A stretch of DNA of 64,000 bases from Elymus sibiricus (GCA_039707655.1 CM077673.1:269708288-269772287); one strand, 5' to 3'. Counted from the first letter of the stretch, positions 11,350 through 23,325 are shown. The notes: a model not told the origin generated them from the sequence alone. Numbers and translations are program-made.

Positions 11350-14300
11350 CTTTCCTTTTCTCCGCCGTCGCTGTCGTCTTCCTCCTTCAGACGCCCGTAC
11401 CTCCGGAGCTCCGCCGCACCGACCGAACCTTGCCGTCAGCCCCAACGCCGGCCGCCGCGTCCACCTGAGTTGGTCCAAAGCTTCGCCGGCCCATCCGCAT
11501 CCGCAAGGTACCACTCTTGGCCCTTGTCTAATCCGTAGTTACCTCCATTAGGATCTCCTGAGTTCATCGGAATTCTTTGTGTTCATCGGTGTTCTCCATA
11601 ATATAGACTACCAAGTATCACTGCACCTCTCAAAACACTGTCTTTCTGCCGCGGTCGTCCTCCTAACACCAATGCCCGCCTGTTTTAGATCTGCATAGCA
11701 ATCTCCACCGCGTGTTGTCCGCCTGTTCTTCCTCTGTCCTTTTAGGTTTTTGAATATGTTTCATTTTACCTTCGCCCGTGTATCTTGCAGTTATAATGAC
11801 AATATGTGAAACCTATTTGTCCGCACTTAACCGCATTTTCCAGCGCTGTCTTGCCCACCTAACTCGCCATTGTATTGGCGGCTTAACACCTCACCATTAT
11901 GCTGACCGTAGTTGCCTTGACTATTGAACATTTTTCTAACCCGCCATACTCCGTGCCTTTGCAGCTTAACCCGCCATTATGTCTAGAGCACCTTCGTCTT
12001 GTGATTGGGTCGGCTCCGGAGTTACCGAACAGCTTCTACTTGACTTCGTAGAGTCGGGTATTTTGCCGGCTCAGGATGTTATACACTGGCGGGTTCCAGG
12101 GCCAGAAATCAGACCGACTCCTCAGGAAGGAGAAGTTGTTGTGTTCACTGATCATCTTCTTCGTGGATTTAGCCCACCCGGATCAAAAAATTTCCGAGAC
12201 GTGCTTCATTTCTTCAAGCTTCATCCTCAAGATATAGGTCCAAACTCTGTCACCAACATGTGTCAGTTCCAAGTGTTATGTGAAGTTTACTTGCAAGAAG
12301 AGCCGTATGTTGACCTCTTCCGAGACTACTACTACGTCAATCGCCAAACTGAAGTGGCGGCTGGGCCAAGTTTGGAGCTTGGCGGTGTGTCTATCCAGCG
12401 ACGGAGAGATTTGCCCTATCCAGCAGCTCTCTTACCAAGTCACCCCAAGGATTGGAACAAGACCTGGTTCTACTGTAAAGACACTTCTCCTGAAGAAGAG
12501 AATCCACTGCCGGGTTATCGTCCCACCCGGCTTTGCTACATCGAACTCCCGGACCGGATGTCTGCCGCAGAACGAGCGAAGTATGCTCCGGCCTTCGCGA
12601 AGATCAGGGCCTAACTGGCGAACGGCTTAACTGGCGTCGACTTAACCCGCTGCTGGGTTTCTTGGAAAATCTTGCTTCTGAGCCGGCGTGACCGACTCAT
12701 GCATGAATTTACGGGGGAACTCGATGACTCTCTCTGCTTCAATGCCACCCCTTTGACAGAACAAGACATCTATACTTCCGTCAAGTCACTTCTTGGCAAA
12801 AAAAAAGAGATTTGCAACAAGACCGGGTTGAAGCCCTTTTGCGCCAAGAATCCGGCTCCAGCTGTAAGAAATTCTTTTCTACAAAATTGGTCATTCTTGT
12901 CCTAACCTTTTACCTTGCACCATTTAACGGCTTATGCACAGGCCGATTCTCCTTTCTGGAAGAAGAAATTTAACCCTCCTGTAAGGAAACCCAAGGTGAA
13001 AGCCCGCGGCCATAAGAAGAAACCTGCCGCTCAGGAGCCGCCTGAGCTTGACGACTCGGAGGTAAAACTTGACTCCCTTGGTCGTCTCTTTATGCAACTT
13101 ATTAACAACAATTATCCACAGGAGGAAACGGAAACAAGCCATGCAGACGCCCCTGAGGTAACCTACATTTCCTCTGACTCAGAAAATCTTCCACCAGAGA
13201 AAATACGGCGGGTCATCCAAAAAGTCCCCTTTTCTCATCCTCTTGCTCATTTAGACCCCAATTTTTCTTTTGAAAAAGCAACAGCACAACTCCCGACGTC
13301 AGACCCGGAGTGCCGGTTCTGAAGATCTTGTGGCCGGGTTATCGAATTCTCCGGCTCCGCGGAAGCGGCCGGCTGAGGTACTCTTTTAACTAAGGTCCGT
13401 TTTAACAATCTTGCATTGTAACCTTACTCTGCTTCGTATTGTCTTAACTGCTTTCAGGAAACACCCCCTTCATCCGGTGATTCTACTGCAACTAAGTTGC
13501 CTCCTCTGAAGATCAACCCGGAGTGCGTACCTTTGTATCTGCATCATCCCTTTCTATCATCCTTGTTACTTATGCAACAATTCTTCTGTTTTTCAGAGCT
13601 CAAGCAAAACGAAGGAAAACCGGTGGGTCTACTGCTGCTCCTTCTGCCCAAGAGCCGGAAATTACTAAACCGGACTCCCCTGCAGCTCATGTGGAGCCCA
13701 CTGAAATTATGAAAGATGCACCTGAAGCCACTCATCAGCCCTTTGAGCCGGCTGACCATGACATGGCAACTGACAGTCCTCCAAGGGATGATCCTAAGCC
13801 GCCCAGCCCTTCAACAGCCGTTGAAGACACAGTTCTTCCAGACGTTATCATCACTGGGACGGGTCATCAATCTCCCGAGCCTCATGTATTGACAAGACAT
13901 ACTAGCAAGGCTGAAGCTTCCTCGCCTGAGAAGTTTGATTTTGAATTCCCTGTGTTGGAGAAGCTGACTGCCGATGAATTACACGCTGGTTATCTGAACC
14001 GCCTGTCAACAAGCCGGAACATGGAGCTCAAACTTGTTGGCTTGATGAAGAAAAAATATGAGGTACGCCTCCTGCTTTTTCCTTATACCCTTATGTAGCC
14101 CCCAAGAGCTGGTTTAACATTGTAAATGGTAGACCGGGTCTTCCAATCTATGCCATACTCCAAATAGCTTAGCCTGTAGCCCCCAAGTATCGGGTTAGTA
14201 TAGATAGTAAGCCGATACTCAATTTGAAGAATAGATCAACGGTAGCCCCCAAGTCCGGGTCAGTATAAAAATGATGAACCGGAACTTCACTGGAATTTTT

Positions 14301-15653
14301 GGAAAACGCCGTTTGTAGCCCCCAAGTGCCGGCTTATCTTTATGAAGATGAGCCGGAACTTCATTGTAGACTTTGGAGAGCGCAGTATGTAGCCCCCAAG
14401 TGCCGGCTTATCTTTATGAAGATGAGCCGGAACTTCATTGTAGACTTGGAGAGCGCAGTGTAGCCCCCAAGTGCCGGCTTTTCTTTATGAAGAAGAGCCG
14501 GAACTTCATTGTAGACTTGGAGAGCAAACACATACATTAGCCCCCAAGTGTCAAGTATATTGCTTGCAATCTGCTTGAGACTTGTCATACCAGCTCCATC
14601 AATCATATGCTAATATCTCCTCCTGGCGACTTAAACCTCCTGTCTTGTTTTGTTTTTGTACAATATAGGAAGCTTTGGAGGCAGCCGAGTCTGATCTGAC
14701 CGGCGTAAAAGAAAGCCTTGCTGCCCAACAAACCGCCCAGTCTGAGGCGGAAGAAAAATGGCGGGTTGCCGTTAAGGAGCTTGAGAAGGTTCAAGCTGAT
14801 TTTGATGCCTTCAAGAAAAGTGCTGAGTCTACACAAGCCGCCCTGACCAAGCGCGCAGACGATGCTGACCAGCAACTCAAGCTTGTGTCAGATGAGCTGC
14901 AAACCCTCAAGCGCCATATCTCGAGGATGACTTCTGCTATCTTTGGTAAGCACGATACACCTTAGCAAATTTCCTTGCCATGTTTTAAAAACTGTGCGGG
15001 CGGCTTATACCACTAAATCTTTCCTTGCAGGTCAAAGAAGCCGCCAACTATCTTCAGACAGCTTGCTGAAGCTAAAGGCAGTATATTCCTTGGCAGAACA
15101 GCTATACTGCGGCACCCTATGCACCATCAAAGCGATGTTGACTGAAAAAAGCATCCCCAAATATATGAAGGGAGTGATAGAACTCTTATCCACTCTGCCC
15201 AAATAGATTGAGGAACTCAAACGATCAGCCGCCAGGAAGGGAGTGATGGCTGCGCTAAGCCAGTCTCTGGCATTTGCCCCTGAACTGTCGACAGAAGAAA
15301 TGATGGACGGCTTTCCGTCGAAGAAAGTTGATGGCTCAGATTTCACAGAAGCTGACTATGCCAAGTGTATGAAGGCCTCCAGAGTACTCGCATCAACACT
15401 GGTTGATGAAATTGATCTGTCAACGTACCAGGCGGCTTACAACGAGGTCAGCAAAAGAGTGCGTGGCCCAACTTTTGAAGCCAGAGATTTGACTCCTGTC
15501 CGCCGTAAGCACCTCTTTGCTCCTGAGATTGACCCGTCTCCCCTCTTTGACGAGGCTCAGTTTGAAGCTCTAACAAACTGCAACTAGGATGTGGACAATC
15601 TTCAGATCGAAGAAGTCGAAGACCCGACACAGGATGACCCGCCATCAAGCTGA
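11350..15653 (+). pseudogene. T2 antisense gene: spliced Transposase_28-like / coiled-coil protein
   Basis: ATG 11979 opens the Transposase_28-like domain (EGEVVVFTDHLLRGF at about 12130-12175, QFQVLCEVYL near 12265, DWNKTWFYCKD near 12450). Splice sites support exons ending 11507, then 11965-12863, 12942-13061, 13122-13377, 13458-13527, 13597-14062, 14669-14945 and 15031-15653. Exon 11965-12863 and exon 12942-13061 join in phase. The 14669-14945 exon is a coiled coil. CATAAATAAG at about 11326 may be its TATA element, with a 457-nt 5'UTR intron (11508-11964). Defects: TAA at 12612-12614, a frameshift near 13300, and TAG stops near 15204 and 15586. Function is unknown; it opposes the gag-pol strand. 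Confidence 0.7.
14094..14547. repeat. ~72-bp tandem repeat in an intron of the T2 antisense gene
   Basis: Six to seven units start at GTAGCCCCCAAG (14094, 14176, 14242, 14314, 14389, 14460 and a variant at 14537). The central three units also share GCCGGCTTWTCTTTATGAAG. Read on the T2 sense strand the motif is CTTGGGGGCTAC, which resembles a Tat-type polypurine tract. Confidence 0.85.
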
Positions 15654-16813
15654 TCATTTCCTTAGGAAACCTTTAACCCGGCTTCTTGACCCGCCACCGC
15701 CAGCAGTGTACAAAAACTTTAAGTTCGTGGTATTTTGGGCTCTCTGGAGAGCTTTGTAATAGGCTTAAGAAAAACCTGATTGTCTGAGCCGTGCCATCGT
15801 GCACGTAGAAACTTTGCACAACTTGATGCATATTTATCCGTCTTGTGCTCAGCTCATAATATCAGTTTTCACGGCGGCTCATCTTTAGGAGATAAACCCT
15901 GGAAAAACAAGACAATGTCCTACATTGTTGTGAGGGCGGCTTGAAAAAGCACAACCCGGAGATGATAAATCTTTCATGACCTTGCGTTGTAGAAAACTCA
16001 TAAGCCGGTTCTTCTGGGTGGACTCGTTACTTGAACTCTTAACAGTACAGGGTCTCTAGCGAGAGTGACCATCAATTCCTTGAATGACTCAGGGTCTCTC
16101 GGCGAGATTAACTGATAAGAGCGTAACAAACCAGAAAGAGACGCAGCAGGGTATGAATACCCTTAGGGCCCAAAAGCTACCTCTCACGTGACATAAATCC
16201 GTCGTTTGAACCTTAAACAATGCAGGGTCTTAAAAAGAGTAACTGTTTAAGAGTACGAACGGGCCACATAGCGGAGAGTTGGCAGCAGATGGGTGAGTTT
16301 ATCCTCGCTTTCCGTAAGCCGGCGCTCACGTGACAAGAACCGCCGGTTTAACCTTGAATGGTACAGGGTCTCTAGCGAGAGTGACTGTCAAATATGTTTG
16401 AACAGCTCAGGGTCTCTAATCGAGATTAACTGGTAAGAGTTCGGCGGGTCACCTGGCGGAGCAGCAGCAGCTTACAGGCAGGTTTAACTCAAACTTGCGG
16501 TGGCTGAAGAGCCGATCAAGAGGGTGTGTAAGCTAAACCCGGCGGGTTGGAAGCCCCCAAATGACCTTGTTGACGAAGTCAACTTTTTGGGTATATAACC
16601 CGGCCTTACAGTGGCTGAAGAGCTGATCAAGAGGGTGTGTAAGCTGAACCCTAGCGGGTTAGAAGCCCCCAAGTGACCTTGTGGTTGTATCCATCTTTGC
16701 ACGATCTGAGATGCGTAAAACGGCAGAGGCCCCGGCTTGCAGGGATGCCAACTTTATTATATATATATAAGTGATATATACAATGATGATGTACAATGGG
16801 GGGAGTTGATGAC
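15654..16813. repeat. T2 region between antisense gene and pol: dispersed and tandem repeats, no gene
   Basis: CAGGGTCTCTAGCGAGAGTGA and variants recur at about 16045, 16089, 16222, 16365 and 16409. A ~120-bp unit beginning GTGGCTGAAGAGC is present twice (16499-16560 and 16611-16680 for its most similar part), each ending in AAGCCCCCAA. No coding region is supported. Confidence 0.7.
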
Positions 16814-18985
16814 TCAAGTATAATAAGGCCGCAGATGAGCGATATTCCACGGCCGGTGGGTCTCCTGCCCAGAAGTGCGTGATTCGTCTCGAACGTCAAT
16901 GAGATAGTATGACCCATTGTTGAGGTTTCTGCTAACCACAAAAGGTCCTTCCCATGGAGGAGATAACTTGTGCGCATCCGTCTGATCTAGAATTAGACGT
17001 AACACCAAGTCGCCTTCTTGGAATGTCCGGGTCTTAACCCTGCGGCTATGATAGCGACGCAGGTCTTGTTGATAAATTGCCGATCGAGCCGCCGCCAGAT
17101 CACGTTCCTCATCCAAAGCATCTAACGCGTCCTGACGCGCTGTCTCATTGTCTGTCTCAACGTAAGCCGCCACCCGCGGCGAGTCATGACGTATATCACT
17201 TGGTAAAACGGCTTCTGCACCATAAACCATGAAGAAAGGCGTATAGCCTGTTGACCTGTTGGGAGTGGTTCTGATGCTCCATAAAACTGATGGCAACTCT
17301 TCTACCCAACAACCCGGCGTTCGCTGTAGAGGAACCATAAGCCGGGGTTTGATACCTCTCAAGATCTCCTGGTTAGCCCGCTCCGCCTGACCATTGGATT
17401 GTGGATGAGCAACTGCAGAGACGTCAAGCCGGATATGCTCACTTTCACAGAACGCCTGCATAGCCCCCTTGGATAGGTTTGTGCCATTATCTGTGATGAT
17501 ACTATGAGGGTAACAAAAGCGGTAGATCAATTTTTTGACAAACTGAACCGCCGTAGCCGCGTCACACTTGCCGACCGGCTCAGCCTCCACCCACTTGGTA
17601 AACTTATCCACCGCCACCAAAAGGTGGGTCTTCTTGTCTTTGGATCTCTTGAAGGGCCCAACCATGTCAAGCCCCCAGACCGCAAACGGCCAGGTAATTG
17701 GAATCATTCGCAATTCCTGAGCCGGCACGTGAGCACGTCGCCCGAACTTCTGACATCCATCGCACTTGAGAACCAAGTCTTCTGCGTCTTTATGAGCCGT
17801 CAGCCAGAAGAAACCATGCCGAAAGGCCATGGCCACCAGAGATTTTGAGCCGGCGTGATGACCACAATCGCTAGCGTGAATCTCATTTAAGATTTCCTTA
17901 CCTTCTTCAGGCGAAACACAACGTTGAAAAACGCCGGTGACGCTGCGCTTATGTAACTCGCCATTGACGATCGTCATGGACTTAGATCGCCTTATGATTT
18001 GCCTTGCCCAGGTCTCGTCCTCGGGTAACTCGCCGCGAGCCAAGTATGCTAGGTAAGGCAGCGTCCAGTCAGGGATAGCATGCAGAGGCGCCACCAGCTG
18101 CCCCTCCGGGTCAGGTACGGCCAGATCCTCCTCTGAAGGTAGCTTAACAGACGGATGATATAACACATCCAAGAAAACATTAGGCGGCACCGGCTTACGC
18201 TGTGAGCCCAGCCTTGACAATGCATCAGCCGCCTCATTCTTTCGACGGTCAATATGATCCACCTGATAACCCTTGAAGTGTCCAGCAATGATATCCACCG
18301 CCTGACGATAAGCCGCCATCCGGGGGTCTTTGGAATCCCACGTGCCTGAAACTTGCTGAGCCACGAGGTCTGAGTCGCCAAGACATCTAACCCGGCTCAG
18401 GTTCATCTCCTTAGCCATCCGGAGGCCATGAAGTAAAGCCTCATACTCAGCTGCATTGTTAGTACAGGGAAACATCAACCTTAACACATAACAAAACTTG
18501 TCACCTTTAGGGGAAGTTAAGACAACTCCAGCCCCTGATCCTTCCAGCTGCCTGGATCCATCAAAGTGAATTGTCCAGTATGTGCTATCCGGCTTCTCCT
18601 CAGGCGACTGACACTCTGTCCAGTCGTTTATAAAGTCCACCAAAGCTTGAGACTTAACAGCCGTGCGAGGCACATATTTCAGATTAAGAGGCCCAAGCTG
18701 CAACGCCCACTTTGCAATCCTGCCGGTGGCTTCTCTATTTTGAATTATGTCACCCAACGGGGCAGAACTAACCACAGTGATCTGGTGTCCCAGGAAGTAG
18801 TGCTTTAACTTACGATTCGCCATGAACACCCCATATATCAGCTTCTGCCAATGTGGGTACCTTTGCTTGGATTCAATTAAGACTTTGCTAACATAGTAAA
18901 CCGGCCTCTGAACCGGATACTCCTTTCCTGCCTCCTTACGCTCCACAACAATCGCGACGCTGACTGCTCTGTTGTTAGCCGCCAC
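16814..18985 (-). CDS. T2 pol: RNase H remnant, archaeal-type RNase H and integrase
   Basis: This 723-codon frame covers the C-terminal half of pol. The first ~115 residues are a diverged retroviral RNase H/connection domain. Next comes the Tat-specific second RNase H (HFDGSRQLEGSGAG, NNAAEYEALLHGLRMA, GDSDLVAQQV, NEAADALSRLG). Integrase follows: zinc-binding HH..CC (DCGHHAGSKS ... CDGCQKFG), then catalytic D in LDMVGPF, D in ITDNGTN and E in NGQAERANQEI. A C-terminal GPFVV-type domain ends at LRPYYT. RNase H copies the genome and integrase inserts it. This part is intact; upstream pol frames are broken, so no whole polyprotein is made from the sequence as it stands. Confidence 0.88.
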   Translation of the reverse strand: MAANNRAVSVAIVVERKEAGKEYPVQRPVYYVSKVLIESKQRYPHWQKLIYGVFMANRKLKHYFLGHQITVVSSAPLGDIIQNREATGRIAKWALQLGPLNLKYVPRTAVKSQALVDFINDWTECQSPEEKPDSTYWTIHFDGSRQLEGSGAGVVLTSPKGDKFCYVLRLMFPCTNNAAEYEALLHGLRMAKEMNLSRVRCLGDSDLVAQQVSGTWDSKDPRMAAYRQAVDIIAGHFKGYQVDHIDRRKNEAADALSRLGSQRKPVPPNVFLDVLYHPSVKLPSEEDLAVPDPEGQLVAPLHAIPDWTLPYLAYLARGELPEDETWARQIIRRSKSMTIVNGELHKRSVTGVFQRCVSPEEGKEILNEIHASDCGHHAGSKSLVAMAFRHGFFWLTAHKDAEDLVLKCDGCQKFGRRAHVPAQELRMIPITWPFAVWGLDMVGPFKRSKDKKTHLLVAVDKFTKWVEAEPVGKCDAATAVQFVKKLIYRFCYPHSIITDNGTNLSKGAMQAFCESEHIRLDVSAVAHPQSNGQAERANQEILRGIKPRLMVPLQRTPGCWVEELPSVLWSIRTTPNRSTGYTPFFMVYGAEAVLPSDIRHDSPRVAAYVETDNETARQDALDALDEERDLAAARSAIYQQDLRRYHSRRVKTRTFQEGDLVLRLILDQTDAHKLSPPWEGPFVVSRNLNNGSYYLIDVRDESRTSGQETHRPWNIAHLRPYYT

Positions 18986-20406
18986 ATAGAGGAGTAAAGG
19001 TTCCTACTCAGCCGGAGCGGCCAAGACCGGCGGCTCAGCCAGCTGCTTCTTGAGCGCCTCGCGCTTCACCCGCCGCCTTACTCCAGACAAAATTGTCTGT
19101 CTTCTTTATCATCTGATACAGAGGAATAGCTTTCTCACCCAGGCGGCTTATGAACCGGCTTAAAGCAGCGACTCGACGCGCCAAGCGCTAAACGTCGTTG
19201 ATGCACGCTGGCTCAGACAGGGAGGTGATAGCCTTTATCTTGTCCGGGTTAGCTTCAATGCCACGCTCAGAAACTAGGAATCCCAAGAGCTTGCCTGCAG
19301 GAACTCCGAAGACACACTTAGCCGGGTTAAGCATCATCTTGTAGACCCGTAAATTATCAAACGTTTCCTTTAGGTCGTCAAGTAGAGTCTCCTTCTTTCT
19401 TGACTTGACCACAATATCATCCACATAAGCATGAACGTTGCGCCCAATTTGACTATGAAGACAGTTCTGCACACAACGCTAGTAAGTCGCCTGGGCACTC
19501 TTGAGCCCAAAAGGCATAGACACATAGCAGAAAGCACCAAAAGGCGTAATGAAAGCCGTCTTCTCTTGGTCTTTGACTGCCATCTTGATCTGATGATAAC
19601 CTGAATAAGCGTCCAGGAAGCATAAGCTCTCACAACCCGCCATTGCGTAAATAATCTGGTCGATCCGGGGGAGAGCAAACGGGTCAACTGGACAGGCCCT
19701 GTTAAGATCCGTGTAATCCACACACATACGCCATGTGCCGTTCTTCTTAAGCACCAAAACCGGGTTAGCTAACCACTCCGGGTGAAAAACCTCCACGATG
19801 AACCCTGCCGCTAAGAGCCGGGCCACCTCTTCCCCAATTGCTTTATGCCGCTCTTCATTGAAACGGCGAAGGAACTGCTTGATCGGCTTGAACTTAGGAT
19901 CCACATTAAGGTGGTGCTCAGCGAATTCTCGGTACACCCGGCATGTCAGACGGCTTCCATGCGAAGATGTCCTGATTCTCACGGATGAATTCGATGAGTG
20001 CGCTTTCCTATGCGGGGTCCATGTTAGCCCCGATAGTGAATTGCTGCGATGAGTCGCCCGGAGTGAAATCCACCAGCTTGGTATCATCCGCCGCAAACTT
20101 GAGGGGCGGCTCAGATTCCGTGTTAGGCTTCTTCAGCGGAGTCATATCTTCCGGGTCAACATTTTCCTTATAGAACTTAAACTCTGCTTCAGCACAGCTT
20201 GACTCTGCGTAAGCCGCATCTCCTTCCTCACACTCAAGAGCCGTCTTCCGATCACCATGCACAGTAATCGTTCCATTCAACCCGGGCATCTTGAGCTGCA
20301 AGTAAACATAGCAAGGCCTAGCCATGAACTTGGCATAAGCCGGCCGTCCAAACAGAGCGTGATATGGGCTCTTGATTTTAACCACTTCAAACCACAAAGA
20401 CTCCAC
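18986..20406 (-). pseudogene. T2 pol: protease-RT linker and reverse transcriptase, broken
   Basis: RT motifs are clear on the minus strand: NPVLVLKKNGTWRMCVDYTD, CFLDAYSGYHQI, FCYVSMPFGLKSAQATY and catalytic YVDD (about 19425). The frame is broken by TAG at 20008, a frameshift near 19930, TAG at 19479-19481 between SAQATY and RCVQNCL, TAG at 19188-19190, and a frameshift before 18985. At 19479 and 19188 the expected residue is glutamine, so CAG has probably become TAG. Function would be reverse transcription of the element RNA. Confidence 0.8.
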
Positions 20407-23237
20407 CCTGTAGTTGAATTCATCACGAAAGCTACCTCCAAAGAAATCTTTCCCACTGGGTAGGCCGACTTGCCGGGCACCACACCGTGAAAAACTGCTG
20501 AAGAGGGCTTAAGATCCTTGTCAAGCAAACCCATCCGACTGAAAGAGTCATAATACAGAATGTTGATGCTGCTGCCACCATCCATAAGTACTTTGGTGAA
20601 CACATATCCTCCTACTTGGGGGGCAACTACCAAAGCCAGTTGCCCCGGGTTATCAACACGCGGCGGGTGATCCTCCTGACTCCAAGTTATGTCATACTCC
20701 GACCACTTCAAATACTGCGGGAGAGCCGGCATGACTGCGTTAACCGCCCGCTTGCGCACCTTCCGGTCTCGCTTGTCGAGGCTGGTTGTAAAAACATGAT
20801 ACTGACCCCCACTGAGCTGTTTCAGGTTAGTCTGGTACCCCGATTGGTTATTCTGCTGCTGGCCTCCACCGCCAGACTGCTGATGATGACCCCCTTGATT
20901 GCCTTGACCCTGGTACCCGGATCCTGAGCCTCCAGCACCAAAACTGGCTCCTAATCCGCCCGGCCCTGAGCCGCCTGATGGCCCATTACCGTTATTCCGA
21001 TGCTGTTGAAGGCTGTAATCCCGAAACTGCCGCATAATACTGCAATCCCTCCATGTGTGACCTGCCGGCTTATCAGGCCGGCTGTGCTCCGGACAAGGTT
21101 TATTGAGCATCTCTTCCAAGTTGAAAGGAACTTTACCCTTGTTAAAGGGCTGCCTGAAGTTCCCATTGCCCTTAGCACGATTGTTCCCAGCGCTGGTGTT
21201 CGCCACCAATTCTAACCCGCCGTCCGGGTTCTTCCGCTTGCCCGGGTTGCTATTTCCGGCCGCGCCTTGCTGTTGACCCTTGCCGTTGTTGTTCTTCTTA
21301 CCCTGACCCGATTTCTCATCATCAGAGCCAGGGTCCTTCGTGTTATCGGAGTCTGCATACTTGGTGAGAGCCGCCATGAGCTCCCCCATATCCTGGCACG
21401 TGCGCTTGAGCCGGCCAAGCTTCTGCTTCAAGGGTGTGAAATGGCAATCCTTCTCTAGTATCAAAACTGCTTGAGCCGCCGTAATCTGTTCTGAAGAGTG
21501 GATGATGGTTGAGACCCGCCGGACCCAGTGATGAGCCGACTCGTCATCACGCTGCACGCAATGGTCCAGATCCACAATCGTCATGGGCTGCTTGCACGTT
21601 CCTTGGAAATTTTTGATGAATTTCGTCTTTAACTCAGACCAGGAATTAATGGTGTTGGGTGGCAAGCCCTTCAACCACGTGCGAGCCGGCCCTTCCAGCA
21701 TCATGATGAAATATTTGGCACATACTGCATCACTGACGTCTAACATCTCCATGGCCAGCTCATAGCTTTCGATCCAAGCCTCTGGAGGTAGGTCAGCAGT
21801 ATAATTGGGCACCTTGCGAGGGCCCTTGAAATCCTTCGGCAGACGCTCGTTTCGTAGAGCTGGCGCTAAACACGGCACTCCCACAGCCCTGGAGGTCAAT
21901 CCTGCCCCTACTGAGACAGAAGGTGCAACTGTGGGTTCCTGATGAGCCGCCGCCGCCGCCAGAGCCGCCGCCTCTCGCTGTGCTCTTGCCCGATCCACCA
22001 GCGCCTGAGCATCCAGAGCCGCCCGATCGACTCGCGGCGGGTTCCGATGTCGTTCACTGCTAGAAACCGCCGGCGACTCATAATGCCGACTGTAGCTGCG
22101 GCTGGGGATGGGAGTTGAATGCACGCGGCTCCGGCTGTAAGCATACTTCTCCTGCTGGGCCACCGCCGTCCGCAGGTATCCAATAGCATTCCGCACCTCC
22201 TCTGCAAAAGGTGCCTCGTCGGGGATGGGAATTGTATCAAGCCTGGTGGCTGCCGCCACCAGGTTCTCCGCCGGGTTAGAATAATGACTCGGCGGCGTCG
22301 GAAAAGGCTGTGGTGGGGTCAGGTTCCGGTGGGGCGGGTCTGGCCGCTGATGCTGAATCGCCGCCCGGCTTCTAGGTACTTCCGCCGTCCGGGTCACGGT
22401 CAAAGGTATGTGCCGTCCCGTCCCTGGCGTGTTGAAGAGATTTCTGGCTTTATACTGATCTGGCAAGCGGGATTGATGCCTCATCCGCTGAACTGCCGTC
22501 GCAGACTGCTGCTCTAACTCAAAACGGAAAGCGTCCGCCCTAAGGCGCTCCGCCTCAGCATCCATCTGAGCCTTCAGCGCATTGATTTCCTGTTGGACTC
22601 CGGTCATCTGGTTCTTCAACCTCGCGATCTCCGCATTACGGGCCGCTTGGTTTTCAGCAGTGACCTCAGTCGCCATCAGGGTTGTAAGCTCATTCATCAG
22701 ATCCAGAAGAACTTGAGCCGGCGGCCTACCAGCTCCAGACCCAGTCGCACCGGCGGCTGAGCTGCTAGGAGCCGCCGCTGAACCCGCCATGAAGACGGCA
22801 GCGCGGTTCGGCGGCTCATAATCCTCCGTCTCGTGATACTCCGACTCAGGGTAAGGCTCGACGTAGCCCCCGAGCCCACCGTTGTGAAGCTGATAGATTG
22901 ATTCCGTCTCTCCGCTCGAGGATCCATCCTCTGAACAGATGAGAGTTTCCTCCCGAGATACAAAGCCCTCAAGCTCCACGCCCTGGGTGAAGCTGACGAA
23001 GACATGCTTCTTGCCCGAGTTAGCACGGGCGGGTTGCACGCGTCGGGCGGGTTGCTCACGCCGGGCCGGCTCGACGATGTCGGTGCAGATGTCCGGCCCG
23101 GGTTCAGATCCACCGATCTTGCCGATGAAGACGTGGATTCCGCCGAAGGGGACCCGGAAACCGTACTCAATTGAGTCGGCCTCGGGGCCCCAGCCGGCGT
23201 CGTCGATGTAGAGCCGGCCGCGGCGACTCTTGGTCAT
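20407..23237 (-). CDS. T2 gag-protease
   Basis: The open frame begins inside the LTR, but the likely start is the Met at 23237 (MTKSRRGRLYIDDAG), just after the primer site. The N-terminal ~400 residues are acidic and proline/alanine-rich. The retrotransposon gag domain follows (WIESYELAMEMLDV, KYFIMMLEGPARTWLKGLP). A Cys/His cluster (CPEHSRPDKPAGHTWRDC) stands in place of a standard CCHC knuckle, followed by a Gly/Gln-rich stretch. The pepsin-like protease has DGGSSINILY as the active-site loop (near 20580). A frameshift near 20410 separates it from pol. Gag packages the RNA and protease matures the polyprotein. Confidence 0.8.
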
Positions 23238-23297
23238 CCTGCCGACAGCGTACCCCTCGATCCCTGGGAGAGAGCCCTTTGAGAACTCAACACCACC

Positions 23298-23325
23298 GAG
23301 CGCTGGCCCCACGGTGGGCGCCAAC
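23298..23325 (-). promoter_or_regulatory. T2 primer binding site region
   Basis: Directly after the 5' LTR the minus strand reads GT then TGGCGCCCACCGTGGGGC. The TGGCGCC core matches the 3' end of plant tRNA-Asp type primers, but the rest does not, so the exact tRNA is uncertain. Confidence 0.6.

Noticed and set aside
14094..14547. Possible CRISPR-like array
   Set aside because: Units are contiguous ~72-bp tandem repeats without unique spacers, inside an intron of a plant retroelement gene.
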